8,594 bases of DNA from Trueperaceae bacterium (GCA_024636105.1 JAGXHO010000059.1:1-8594); one strand, 5' to 3'. Shown: positions 1 to 5,555, counted from the first letter of the stretch. Numbers and translations are program-made. Notes: a model not told the origin generated them from the letters alone.

Positions 1-28
1 GCCCCGACCGGTCTCCGCCGTCATGGCG

Positions 29-1099
29 TCAGGGCGCCGGGGCGTCCAGGGGTGCGTTGGAGAACGCGACGCCGAAGGTGCCAGGACCGGTCGCACTGCT
101 CCGGAGCGGCGCGGCACGTTCGACGTCCACGAGGGTGACGCTCTCGTCAGCGGCGTTCGCCACCGCGAGCCATGCCCCGTCCGGGCTGATGTCGAGCTGC
201 TCGGGCGACGCTCCGACGGGAACGGTGCGCTCGACGCCACCGCTCGCGGGATCGACGTAGGCAACGGCGTTCGCGCCGCTGAGGGCGACGTACAGGCGCG
301 ATCCGTCGGGGGCGAGCCGCAGGCCGTGCGGCCCCGCCCCGACCGCGAACGTCTGCACGTCGCCCGAGGCGAGATCGATGCGGCTCACGGTCCCATCGGC
401 CTTGTTCGTCGCGTAGGCCACGGCGTCGTCATGATCGAGGATCAGGCCACGAACCTTGTTGCCGACCGCGAATCGGTCGACGATCGCGCGTGTCTCCGTA
501 TCGAGGACGAGCACTTCGTTGCTACCCGCCGCGGCGATCAGGAGGCGCGTCCCGTCCGCCGTGATGGCCGCGTCGTGGGGTTCGGGCACGCCCGTCACGG
601 TCTCGATGACCGTCCATGAACGGGTGTCCACGATCGAGATCGAGTCGTCGTCCGTGTTGGTGACAAAGACGCGGGTGCCGTCCGGGCTGGGGACGGGGTG
701 CGTTGGGCCCGCACCGACGGCGACGCGCCCCACCACGTCGCCAGACGACGTGTCGAGCGCCCACAGGCTGTTGGTAGCGAGGGGCGAGGCGTCCGGTCGG
801 CTTGCATGGGCAGCGCCGTCGTCGTCCGGCAAGTCGTGCCCGCCGGCGTTGACGACGTACATGGTGGATCCGTCCGGGCTCAATTGCAGGACGTGCGGAT
901 TTCCGCCGCTCGGCAGGCGCGCGAGCGTATCGCCGTCGACGCGGTCGATCACGGACACGGTGGCGTCGCGTCCGTTGGCGACCCAGATCGTTGGGTTGCT
1001 CGTGGAGTCATCTCCATGGGCGAGGCCCGTCGCGAGGAGCGAGACGAGGCTTGCGGCGATGATGCGCGTGAAGAGCGAAGGCAGACGGCGCGTGTGCAT
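29..1099 (-). CDS. Secreted YVTN-family seven-bladed beta-propeller protein
   Basis: A 356-residue exported protein, probably periplasmic or surface-facing. The start at 1099 is chosen because a GGAGAA ribosome binding site lies about 8 bases upstream and the protein then begins with a signal peptide: basic MHTRR, a hydrophobic run, then a likely cut after LAHG. The ORF could be extended 66 codons upstream to 1297, but that part is Arg-rich and overlaps the end of the neighbouring gene. The mature part is a series of about seven YVTN-type repeats with the pattern SPDG-x-x-x-Y/F-V-x-N ... V-x-V-x-D, for example SPDGSTMYVVNAG, SPDGTRVFVTNTD and APDGSRLYVALSG. Several blades carry a His before the SPDG strand (NPHVLQL, GPTHPVP, EPHDAAI, GPHGLRL). 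Family members are usually of unknown function; some work beside metal or redox enzymes. The place next to copper genes suggests a copper-stress role, but substrate and partner are unknown. Confidence 0.88.
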   Translation of the reverse strand: MHTRRLPSLFTRIIAASLVSLLATGLAHGDDSTSNPTIWVANGRDATVSVIDRVDGDTLARLPSGGNPHVLQLSPDGSTMYVVNAGGHDLPDDDGAAHASRPDASPLATNSLWALDTSSGDVVGRVAVGAGPTHPVPSPDGTRVFVTNTDDDSISIVDTRSWTVIETVTGVPEPHDAAITADGTRLLIAAAGSNEVLVLDTETRAIVDRFAVGNKVRGLILDHDDAVAYATNKADGTVSRIDLASGDVQTFAVGAGPHGLRLAPDGSRLYVALSGANAVAYVDPASGGVERTVPVGASPEQLDISPDGAWLAVANAADESVTLVDVERAAPLRSSATGPGTFGVAFSNAPLDAPAP

Positions 1100-1149
1100 G
1101 CGATGTTCTCCGTTCGTCGTGGGTGACAGCGAGCGCTCTCGGGTCCGCT

Positions 1150-1161
1150 CCCCTAAAGGGG
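1150..1161. promoter_or_regulatory. Short palindrome CCCCTAAAGGGG in the leader of the propeller gene
   Basis: A 12-base inverted repeat with five-base arms and a two-base centre, 51 bases upstream of the start of the left propeller gene. It has the CCCC-N4-GGGG core of the clear CsoR-type operator near 7300 but lacks the flanking AC/GT bases. It could be a weak operator for the same repressor or chance in GC-rich DNA. No convincing -35 and -10 pair is visible around it. Confidence 0.25.
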
Positions 1162-1190
1162 CCAGCGTCCCGTACGAGCGCGTTGGACGG

Positions 1191-1223
1191 CGACGCGCCC
1201 TCGTGCGAACCGAGGGCGCGTCG
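1191..1223 (-). terminator. Perfect 13-bp hairpin after the Met-rich gene
   Basis: Arms CGACGCGCCCTCG and CGAGGGCGCGTCG pair perfectly over 13 bp around the 7-base loop TGCGAAC. The hairpin starts 15 bases beyond the stop codon of the Met/Gly-rich gene and lies before the leader of the next gene, where a transcript terminator would be expected. There is no run of T on either side, so it is not a classic intrinsic terminator. It may end transcription through a strong GC stem alone or protect the mRNA 3' end. Confidence 0.6.
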
Positions 1224-1238
1224 CGACGGGAAGCGTTG

Positions 1239-2003
1239 TCAGTCGTGCGCGTCGCCGAGCGCTGCGCCGTGCCAGGTGTGCGGCCAGATCTGACCACTGC
1301 CGAGATTGACGCTGAGCATGCCGTCGATCTGGCCCTCGCGGCCGTAGTCGAAGGTCATGTAGCCGGGGAAGGTCTGGCTGGCCAGGACGTCGGCGCCGGG
1401 CAGGTAGCCGGCGAGGAAGGTGGCGGCGAGCTCGCGGGCTTCGGCCTCGTCATAGCGCTCCTCGGCCGTGTTCGGCGTCGCGCCCCGCTGTCCCATGCCG
1501 TTGGTGTTCATGCCGAAGCCGCCCATACCGTATTCGCCCATGCCCGAGCGGAGGTTCCACATCATGTTCGGGCCCGGCTCGGGCATGACGACACCGGTGT
1601 AGCGGTCGACGAGCACCTCGGCGAGCCCGGTTCCGTCCGGTCCGACGAACTGCGCGTAGCTGTGGTCGGTGAAGGGCATGACGTCGTCGACGCTTACGTC
1701 GGGGCCGAAGGAGCGGGCGGCGGCGTCGAGTCGTGCGCGCAGTTCCGCGTCGTCCAGCGGCTCGGCGTCGGGCGGGAGGACGCGCGTCATGGTGCCGCCC
1801 ATCATGCCGCCGCCCATCATGCCGTAGCCACCGCGACCTCCGAAGCCGTGCCGCATCATGCCGTACCCGCCGTTGTTGCCGTAATTGCCGTAGCCGCTGC
1901 CGGGGGCGCGGGAGTCGTTGGGGGTGCCCATCATGCCTTGCGCGAGGGCGAGGCCGACGAGGGTGGCGAGCACGAGTGTGAGGAGCGTGCGAGTGCGGTT
2001 CAT
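1239..2003 (-). CDS. Secreted Met/Gly-rich PepSY-like metal-binding protein
   Basis: A 254-residue exported protein. A signal peptide (MNRTRTLLTL through LALA, cut before QG) leads into a Met/Gly/Tyr-rich stretch at residues 22-72 with MM pairs (GYGMMRHG, GYGMMGG, GGMMGGTM), typical of periplasmic Cu(I) binding. Two PepSY-like halves follow, at about 81-142 and 184-248, separated by a second Met/Gly stretch. Landmarks recalled from a widespread unnamed family are YTGVVMPEPGPNMMWN at the end of the first half and GMLSVNLGSGQIWPHTWHG at the end of the second. Its start codon overlaps the stop of the SHOCT gene as ATGA, and an AAAGGA ribosome binding site lies 8 bases upstream, so it is translated with that gene. 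Likely role: extracytoplasmic copper binding or relay. The metal and partner are inferred, not shown. Confidence 0.85.
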   Translation of the reverse strand: MNRTRTLLTLVLATLVGLALAQGMMGTPNDSRAPGSGYGNYGNNGGYGMMRHGFGGRGGYGMMGGGMMGGTMTRVLPPDAEPLDDAELRARLDAAARSFGPDVSVDDVMPFTDHSYAQFVGPDGTGLAEVLVDRYTGVVMPEPGPNMMWNLRSGMGEYGMGGFGMNTNGMGQRGATPNTAEERYDEAEARELAATFLAGYLPGADVLASQTFPGYMTFDYGREGQIDGMLSVNLGSGQIWPHTWHGAALGDAHD

Positions 2004-2281
2004 GCGTCGTCCTTTCGGAGCAGATCCCGCTTGCGGCGTTCGAACTCGTCGGAGTCGATCTCGCCGCTGGCGTAGCGTTCGCGGAGGACGCCGAGGGCAC
2101 GGTCGCCGCCGCGCGGGTCGGCGGGCTGTTCGGAGCGGCGCTCGTCGCCTCCTCGAGGAAAGAGGCGACCGATGTCGAGGGCGCGTGCGAGCCAGACGAT
2201 GGCAAGGACGAGCACGATCCAGAACAGGATCATGCCGATCCCGCCGAAGCCGCCCATCCCCCAGCCGCCGTAACCCATCAT
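2000..2281 (-). CDS. SHOCT-domain single-helix membrane protein
   Basis: A 93-residue protein with a short Gly/Met/Trp-rich N-terminus (MMGYGGWGMGGFGG), one membrane helix at about residues 15-35, a charged linker, and a C-terminal SHOCT motif at about 60-88 (RALGVLRERYASGEIDSDEFERRK). SHOCT is a short helical domain often found at the C-terminus of small membrane proteins; many occur in copper and other metal operons, where their task is unknown. A GGAGG site lies 8 bases before the start. The gene overlaps the upstream 21-codon ORF and the downstream Met-rich gene, each by 4 bases (ATGA), so the three are probably translationally coupled. The CsoR-type operator 78 bases upstream implies copper induction. 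Confidence 0.87.
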   Translation of the reverse strand: MMGYGGWGMGGFGGIGMILFWIVLVLAIVWLARALDIGRLFPRGGDERRSEQPADPRGGDRALGVLRERYASGEIDSDEFERRKRDLLRKDDA

Positions 2282-2343
2282 CGCGAGCCTCCGGTCAGGG
2301 TTGCCGGGTCCGTACCGTGTGCAGTGGTTTTGGTGGTCTTCAT
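2278..2343 (-). CDS. 21-codon leader ORF upstream of the SHOCT gene
   Basis: A short ORF too small for ordinary gene callers, starting MKTTKTTAHG and ending GGSR. An AGGAG ribosome binding site lies 5 bases before the ATG, and the TGA stop overlaps the ATG of the SHOCT gene as ATGA. It begins 15 bases downstream of the CsoR-type operator, so it would be the first reading frame on the transcript. The peptide is hydrophilic with one His and no Cys or Met beyond the start; no family is recognised. It may be a leader peptide that couples translation to the next gene, or a true small protein. Good initiation and exact overlap are the only evidence. Confidence 0.5.
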   Translation of the reverse strand: MKTTKTTAHGTDPATLTGGSR

Positions 2344-2358
2344 GCGAACTCCTCTCGC

Positions 2359-2375
2359 ATACCCGGGGTGGGTAT
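2359..2375. promoter_or_regulatory. CsoR-type operator A
   Basis: ATACCCGGGGTGGGTAT is an inverted repeat with perfect arms ATACCC and GGGTAT and a 5-base spacer. This matches the TACCC-N-GGGTA pattern known for CsoR-family copper repressors. It lies 16 bases upstream of the leader ORF start and overlaps the probable -10 region. A CsoR-family gene is present at 5225-5551, so the cognate regulator is available in the window. Confidence 0.7.
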
Positions 2376-2402
2376 AACGCGAGCTTAGCCGGACACTATC
2401 AA
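2371..2402 (-). promoter_or_regulatory. Probable promoter of the leader-SHOCT-Met-rich operon
   Basis: On the minus strand TTGATA (2402-2397) is a near-consensus -35 element. The best -10 candidates are GTTATA at 18 bases spacing and TATACC at 20 bases spacing, both touching operator A. The -10 choice is uncertain. A long spacer with the operator covering the -10 would suit repression by a bound CsoR tetramer. Confidence 0.4.
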
Positions 2403-2438
2403 GGGTGTATGTGGACCCCGCAAAGGGTGTGTGTGGAC
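2401..2438. repeat. Two 16-base direct repeats at 22-base period
   Basis: AAGGGTGTATGTGGAC at 2401-2416 recurs as AAGGGTGTGTGTGGAC at 2423-2438, 15 of 16 bases identical, with starts 22 bases apart, or about two helical turns. The first copy touches the -35 element of the minus-strand promoter, and the second contains the GTG that could start the plus-strand ORF at 2431. The phasing suggests a regulator site, but no known binding motif is recognised; it may also be scar sequence. Confidence 0.5.
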
Positions 2439-2748
2439 TCGCGCCGCGATGGGATGCGGGATGCTCTTCGCCTGCCCCGACGGCGCCGCGTTGGCGGCTG
2501 CTCCTGGACGGCCAGTCCTATTCCTATGGTTGGGCGAGGCGGTCCTTGGGCGTGGCGTTGCGACCGCGGCGCTCGCCCGCGGTGCGTTCGAGGGGCGCTG
2601 GCAGCGACCCCACTTCTTCATGGTCGTCGGGGCGGCGATGGTCTCGTTGTCGGTGCTGTCCGCGAACATAGTGGGCTTCGGCGCGTTGCTCACGCCGTGG
2701 CTGCTCGCTTGCATGGGCGCCAACTGGGTGAACCCCTGCCGCCACTGA
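2431..2748 (+). CDS. Short hydrophobic ORF of unknown function, possibly a gene fragment
   Basis: This is the only plausible non-transposase gene on the plus strand: 105 residues from GTG 2431, or 99 from ATG 2449. Two hydrophobic stretches are visible, near residues 29-36 (VLFLWLGE) and 62-92 (FFMVVGAAMVSLSVLSAN and the following LLTPWLLACMG). The second is long enough for one or two membrane helices. Codons in the second half end almost always in G or C and often start with G, as in real genes of this window. The reverse-complement frame shares the same wobble positions but gives an Ala/Pro/Thr/Arg-rich sequence with no domain look, so the plus strand is preferred. No ribosome binding site and no family are recognised. 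It may be the decayed end of a larger membrane protein. Confidence 0.35.
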   Translation: MWTRAAMGCGMLFACPDGAALAAAPGRPVLFLWLGEAVLGRGVATAALARGAFEGRWQRPHFFMVVGAAMVSLSVLSANIVGFGALLTPWLLACMGANWVNPCRH

Positions 2749-2869
2749 CGCTGGCGGTGCCGGCCATGACGCCGAACGCGGCGCGCGGATGAGCCTCGAA
2801 CCAGGCGACGGTCGGTAGCGACCCGGTGCTCGATAGGGCCGCCGCGGCCCCGCCGACGAGAAGGATCAC
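2690..2869 (-). pseudogene. Membrane-protein fragment downstream of the cupredoxin remnant
   Basis: Just beyond the stop of the cupredoxin remnant the minus strand opens a frame reading LRAAGVILLVGGAAAALSS and then LPTVAWFEAHPRAAFGVMAG. This looks like one membrane helix followed by part of a second. The nearest in-frame start is GTG at 2869 (VILLVGG), with no clear ribosome binding site. After about residue 170 of the longer open frame the sequence turns Arg/Pro/Ser-rich and becomes the shadow of the plus-strand ORF, so the original gene seems to stop being recognisable near 2750. Probably a broken small membrane protein that once followed the cupredoxin gene; family not recognised. Confidence 0.3.
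2739..2757. terminator. Small hairpin between converging ORFs
   Basis: CCGCCA and TGGCGG pair over 6 bp around a 7-base loop that contains the stop codon of the plus-strand ORF. It lies where the plus-strand ORF and the minus-strand membrane fragment meet. It is short and has no T run, so it is only a weak bidirectional terminator candidate. Confidence 0.2.
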
Positions 2870-2924
2870 GCCGGCCGCGCGGAGCCAGGCGGGCGCGCGA
2901 CGCGCCGTGGGTCGGTGCGTGGGC

Positions 2925-3161
2925 TTAGGAGACCCTGAGCGTGCCCTGCATGGAAATGTGCCAGCCGCCGCCGGTGTGGACGGGGTTGTCGAGGTTGACC
3001 ATCGTGATCTGCAGCGGCTCGTTGGTGGTCGCCTCGACGGTCTTCTGGCTCCATCCGGACATCCTGATGCGGACGCCGGTCGAATCATCGGGTGCCGCGT
3101 TGCCGCGCGTGAACGGTCGGACGAACAGCGTGGCGGCGGGGCCGAGGGCGGCCACGGCCAT
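2925..3161 (-). pseudogene. Cupredoxin-like exported protein with the copper-loop segment missing
   Basis: A 78-residue frame. It begins with a hydrophobic anchor or signal (MAVAALGPAATLFV; in-frame codons upstream, RKAAAL, extend it), then a cupredoxin-type sheet: GVRIRMSGWSQKTVEATTNE, PLQITMVNLDNPVHTGGGWH, and an abrupt end ISMQGTLRVS. In related cupredoxins the HTGGGWH-like part is followed by some 40 residues carrying the Cys loop of the copper site before a closing M-x-G-x-L-x-V strand. Here the two ends are joined directly with no Cys, so an in-frame internal deletion is likely. The 5' side is also suspect: no good ribosome binding site precedes 3161, a stop lies about 28 codons upstream in frame, and the transposase remnant starts just beyond. 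Probably non-functional. The alternative is a naturally short, ligand-poor cupredoxin fold. Confidence 0.6.
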
Positions 3162-3252
3162 GAGCGCTGCGGCTTTCCGCGTGCGCCCTGGCTCCCGACA
3201 CCGTTTGCTGGAAGTGGCCGGAGCCCGCAGCTAACCGGGTCAGGAACTGCGA

Positions 3253-3660
3253 ATGCGCGCTCGGTCATCCGGCGGATTCAAGCAGATCCTCGGCTTCTGC
3301 CTGAGCCCGGGTCAGGCGCACGACGTGCCCGTCGGCCGGGACCTGCTCAACGCCCTCGGCGTCAAAAACCTGCAGACCCCATTGGGCATGGACTGCGCCT
3401 ACGAAAACAACGAAACGCGGTACCTAGCGCAATCGCTCGGGTTCGTGCCGGTCGGGCCACCGCTGCAATCGCGCCGCGACCCTCGGCAGTACGACACCGA
3501 ACTCCACAAGCGCCGCAACGAGATCGAGCGTCACTTCGGGCGCATCAAGCGCTGCAAGCGTGAACAGGCCCTAGTCTCCTTGGCCAAAGCATGGGCCACC
3601 CCGACAAGGTTGCCTTCACCGTCTGCGTTCGAGCGCGCATGGGTGCATCTGCCCGGTACC
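3253..3660 (+). pseudogene. IS5-family transposase remnant, C-terminal half
   Basis: The plus strand encodes a DDE transposase fragment of the IS5 family, resembling the IS427-like group. Recognisable similarity starts at about 3271 (GGFKQILGF, then LSPGQAHD), passes the second catalytic Asp in GMDCAYENNE and the G-F-V-P-V-x-P-P block, and reaches the catalytic Glu in RRNEIERHFGRIKR. The first catalytic Asp and the whole N-terminus are missing. After RIKRCKREQ the family resemblance is lost in this frame. A better C-terminus (HPDKVAFTVCVRARMG) appears in the next frame from about 3591, which implies a frameshift near 3570-3590. The long reading frame continuing past 3660 is a shadow of the substrate-binding protein gene. 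No terminal inverted repeats or target duplication could be identified. Confidence 0.75.
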
Positions 3661-3682
3661 TCGGACGCTCGCGTACCATGGT

Positions 3683-4582
3683 TCACCGAAGACCGTCGAG
3701 CAGGACGCGCGCGTTCCAGCGCAGCAGGTCCTGGTACGTCTGCCGGTCGGCCGCGCCGCCCAGCGGGTCGAGTTCAAACAGCGCGACCCCGGCCTCGTCC
3801 GCGACCACCTGCGCGGCGCGCCGGCTCAGTTGTGGTTCGGAGAAGATCGCACGCGCGCCGCTCGCCTCCACGAGCCGGAGCGCCATCGCCAGGTAGGCGG
3901 GGCTCGGCTCGCGCCCTGGGAAGGGCTCGATCTCGACGATCAGGTCGAGGCCGTAGCGAGCGGCGAAGTAGGGCCAGGCGTCGTGGAACGGCACGAACGC
4001 GGCTCCCGAGATGGGCGCCAGCTCCGCGGCGAGCTCGGCGTCGAGGGCCGTCAGTTCGTCGGCGAGGGCGGCCGCGCGCGCGCGGTACACCTCGGCGTGC
4101 TCAGGGTCGACGGTGGCCAGCGCCTCAGCGAGGTCCGGAAGGGCGGCCGCCATCGTGCGCGGATCGAGCCACACGTGCGCGTTCCATGCAATCGCGGCCG
4201 CACCCGCGGCGGGTGCCAGGTCCGGAAAGTCGCGCGCGAGCAGGTCGAGCACTGGCGGGAGCGTGAGCAGGTCGATCCGCACAGTCTCACCGCCGGCGGC
4301 GTCTAGCAGGTCGCGCAGCCAAAGGTCGATACCGCCGACCGTGACGGCGAGATCGGCGCGCGCGAGCTGGGCGACGGCCTGAGGCGTCGGATAGAACGTG
4401 TCCGGCGACGCCCCCACGGGGAGGATGCGGACGACATCGGCTTCATCGCCGGCCACTTGCCGCACGAGGTCGTAGAGGGGGTGGATCGACACGACGACCG
4501 ATGGCCGGGCGAAGCCGGTCGGAACGACGAGGGCGGCGGCGAGGAAGAGTGACCACGGGAGTTGTCGAGAACGCCTTCTCAT
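3683..4582 (-). CDS. Metal ABC transporter substrate-binding protein (ZnuA/TroA class)
   Basis: A 299-residue cluster A-I solute-binding protein for zinc or manganese uptake, normally delivering the ion to a ZnuBC-type permease and ATPase. A signal peptide (MRRRSRQLPW, hydrophobic run, likely cut after GFA) precedes VVVSIHPLYDLV, GASPDTFYPTPQ (60s), the NAHVWLDP motif with H136, FHDAWPYFAARYGL with H200, FSEPQLS near 248 and ELDPLGG with D272. H136, H200 and D272 match expected ligands. The usual His of the PHEYEP-type motif is replaced by D61, and no His-rich loop is present. The start at 4582 lacks a clear ribosome binding site. No transporter partner lies next to it; transposase remnants flank it on both sides. 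It may be an orphan carried by rearrangement, working with a distant permease or decaying. Metal preference cannot be told from sequence. Confidence 0.88.
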   Translation of the reverse strand: MRRRSRQLPWSLFLAAALVVPTGFARPSVVVSIHPLYDLVRQVAGDEADVVRILPVGASPDTFYPTPQAVAQLARADLAVTVGGIDLWLRDLLDAAGGETVRIDLLTLPPVLDLLARDFPDLAPAAGAAAIAWNAHVWLDPRTMAAALPDLAEALATVDPEHAEVYRARAAALADELTALDAELAAELAPISGAAFVPFHDAWPYFAARYGLDLIVEIEPFPGREPSPAYLAMALRLVEASGARAIFSEPQLSRRAAQVVADEAGVALFELDPLGGAADRQTYQDLLRWNARVLLDGLR

Positions 4583-4600
4583 AAGGTGGCAGCTTAACCC

Positions 4601-4614
4601 GCCGTCGGGACGGC
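4601..4614. promoter_or_regulatory. Palindrome upstream of the substrate-binding protein gene
   Basis: GCCGTC-GG-GACGGC is a perfect inverted repeat with 6-base arms, 18 bases before the start codon of the substrate-binding protein. It could be an operator or a hairpin in the short leader. It does not resemble a Zur or MntR box as known from other bacteria, so no regulator is named. Confidence 0.25.
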
Positions 4615-4632
4615 TAAACAGGGGCCCTGAAA

Positions 4633-4896
4633 GTGGGGGGCCCCAAAGCTATCGACCGCAGCCGCGGCGGACGCAACACCAAGATTCATCTGGTTGCCGC
4701 GGGCCTCAAACAGGTCCTCGGCTTCTGCCTGAGCCCAGGTCAAGCGCACGACGCCCCCGTCGGACGCAAGCTGCTCACCGACCTCGGCGTCAAGAACCTG
4801 CAGACCCCATTGGGCATGGACCGCGCCTACGAAAACAACGAACGGATGTTCAGCACGTTTGCGACCGTGGCGCCGAACGCCGACCAACTACGCTAG
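4633..4896 (+). pseudogene. IS5-family transposase remnant, central part
   Basis: A second plus-strand fragment of the same transposase type. It begins within the AIDRSRGGRNTKIH motif typical of IS427-like IS5 members, runs through GLKQVLGFCLSPGQAHD and the second catalytic Asp in GMDRAYENNE, and loses similarity right after ENNE at about 4849. The remaining residues to the TAG at 4894-4896 match no transposase motif known to me. Over the shared 47 codons it differs from the left remnant at 16 bases and 7 residues by hand count, so the two are diverged relatives, not a fresh duplication. Both the start and the C-terminal catalytic Glu region are absent. The inverted repeat GGGGCCC/GGGCCCC at 4621-4644 marks its left border. 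Confidence 0.75.
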
Positions 4897-4958
4897 CGGG
4901 AACACGCCCTAGGTAGACCTATGGATTGTGGCACCTTGTGAGCCTTCTCGAAGTGGGG

Positions 4959-5228
4959 CTATGGCCGCTCGTCGCGGTGCTCGCCATGACCGTGACCGTG
5001 CCGTCCGCCGTGTCCGCGGTGCATGAGGGGGTGGATGAGGAGGCAGGCGACGACCAGCGCGATGACCACGGCGTTGCCGCCGATGATCGCTTGGCGGTGG
5101 TCGAGGAGCATCACGACGAGGGCGATTCCGAGGGCGATGGTGAGTACCAGGTGCAACTTTGGCCAGGCCCACCGGCGACGGCGCTCTGGCCGCTGGCTGT
5201 GTGAGGCGTGCTCGTCATGGACGGTCAT
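4959..5228 (-). CDS. DUF2933-like His-rich small membrane protein
   Basis: An 89-residue inner-membrane protein. The start at 5228 is preferred over longer frames because its ATG overlaps the csoR stop as ATGA. A hydrophilic N-terminus with four His (VHDEHASHS) leads to two membrane helices at about residues 25-42 (HLVLTIALGIALVVMLL) and 52-66 (NAVVIALVVACLLIH), then HPLMHRGHGGRHGHGHGEH. The C-x-x-x-H-P-L-M-H turn followed by a Gly/His-rich tail is the hallmark of DUF2933 proteins, which occur in many copper and silver resistance clusters. The His/Cys/Met set suggests metal binding at the membrane, perhaps buffering or chaperoning copper; this has not been shown for the family to my knowledge. 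Its coupling to csoR implies copper control. Confidence 0.82.
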   Translation of the reverse strand: MTVHDEHASHSQRPERRRRWAWPKLHLVLTIALGIALVVMLLDHRQAIIGGNAVVIALVVACLLIHPLMHRGHGGRHGHGHGEHRDERP

Positions 5229-5551
5229 GGTGCTCGCCTGCCTTCGAAGGTCGAAGCGCGTGCCCCGCGCGGGTTGGGTGCGTAATCCCACAGGTCGGTG
5301 ATCTCCTTGAGCGCCGCTGTGTCGACGCCAGCGGCGGCGAGGCAATGAGAGAGGTGCTGACGCACGAGGAGCTCTTCGGCCTGCGCGAGGGCGCTGCGCA
5401 CCGCGCGCAGTTGGTAGACGACCTGGGGGCAGGGCTCGCCGTCGGCGGCCATGCGCCGGATGGCACCGAGGTGGCCGTGGGCGCTCGCCAGGCGATCGAC
5501 GAGCGAGCCGTTGCGGGTGCTCGCGGCGGCGGAGGGCTGAACGCCGGCCAT
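5225..5551 (-). CDS. csoR: CsoR-family copper-sensing transcriptional repressor
   Basis: A 108-residue all-helical metal sensor (DUF156, CsoR/RcnR/FrmR family) that in relatives binds operator DNA as a tetramer and lets go on binding Cu(I). The family core is clear: RLASAHGHLGAIRRMAADG, then PCPQVVYQLRAVRSAL and LLVRQHLSHCL. C41, H66 and C70 reproduce the spacing of the copper ligands in Mycobacterium tuberculosis CsoR (C36, H61, C65), which supports a copper sensor over a nickel, formaldehyde or persulfide type. The position of the second-shell Glu is Asp here (D86), and Pro replaces the Tyr before the first Cys. The gene starts 4 bases after the propeller stop and overlaps the DUF2933 gene by 4 bases. 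Two matching operators exist in the window, one upstream of its own operon, so autoregulation is likely. Confidence 0.9.
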   Translation of the reverse strand: MAGVQPSAAASTRNGSLVDRLASAHGHLGAIRRMAADGEPCPQVVYQLRAVRSALAQAEELLVRQHLSHCLAAAGVDTAALKEITDLWDYAPNPRGARASTFEGRRAP

Positions 5552-5555
5552 GGTG

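Noticed and set aside
456..2075. A 539-codon open frame on the plus strand
   Set aside because: It crosses two well-supported minus-strand genes and the terminator hairpin between them and has no recognisable domain.
2401..2438. CRISPR-like repeat pair
   Set aside because: Only two copies with a 6-base gap, no further units and no cas genes.
2385..2723. A 112-codon minus-strand frame opposite the hydrophobic plus-strand ORF
   Set aside because: It shares wobble positions with the plus-strand frame, so GC3 cannot separate them, but its Ala/Pro/Thr/Arg-rich composition is typical of the antisense of a membrane protein. It also runs through the copper promoter.
2926..3268. N-terminal part of a 192-codon minus-strand frame
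   Set aside because: This part overlaps the cupredoxin frame out of phase and is Pro/Ser/Arg-rich. Only the segment after the cupredoxin stop looks protein-like.
3661..4266. Extension of the left transposase frame to a 337-residue protein
   Set aside because: Beyond about 3660 the translation is an Arg/Pro/Ala-rich shadow of the substrate-binding protein gene.
4621..4644. GGGGCCC/GGGCCCC inverted repeat as a terminator or IS end
   Set aside because: No T run follows and no matching copy exists at the other end of the remnant, so neither role can be supported; kept only as a border mark.
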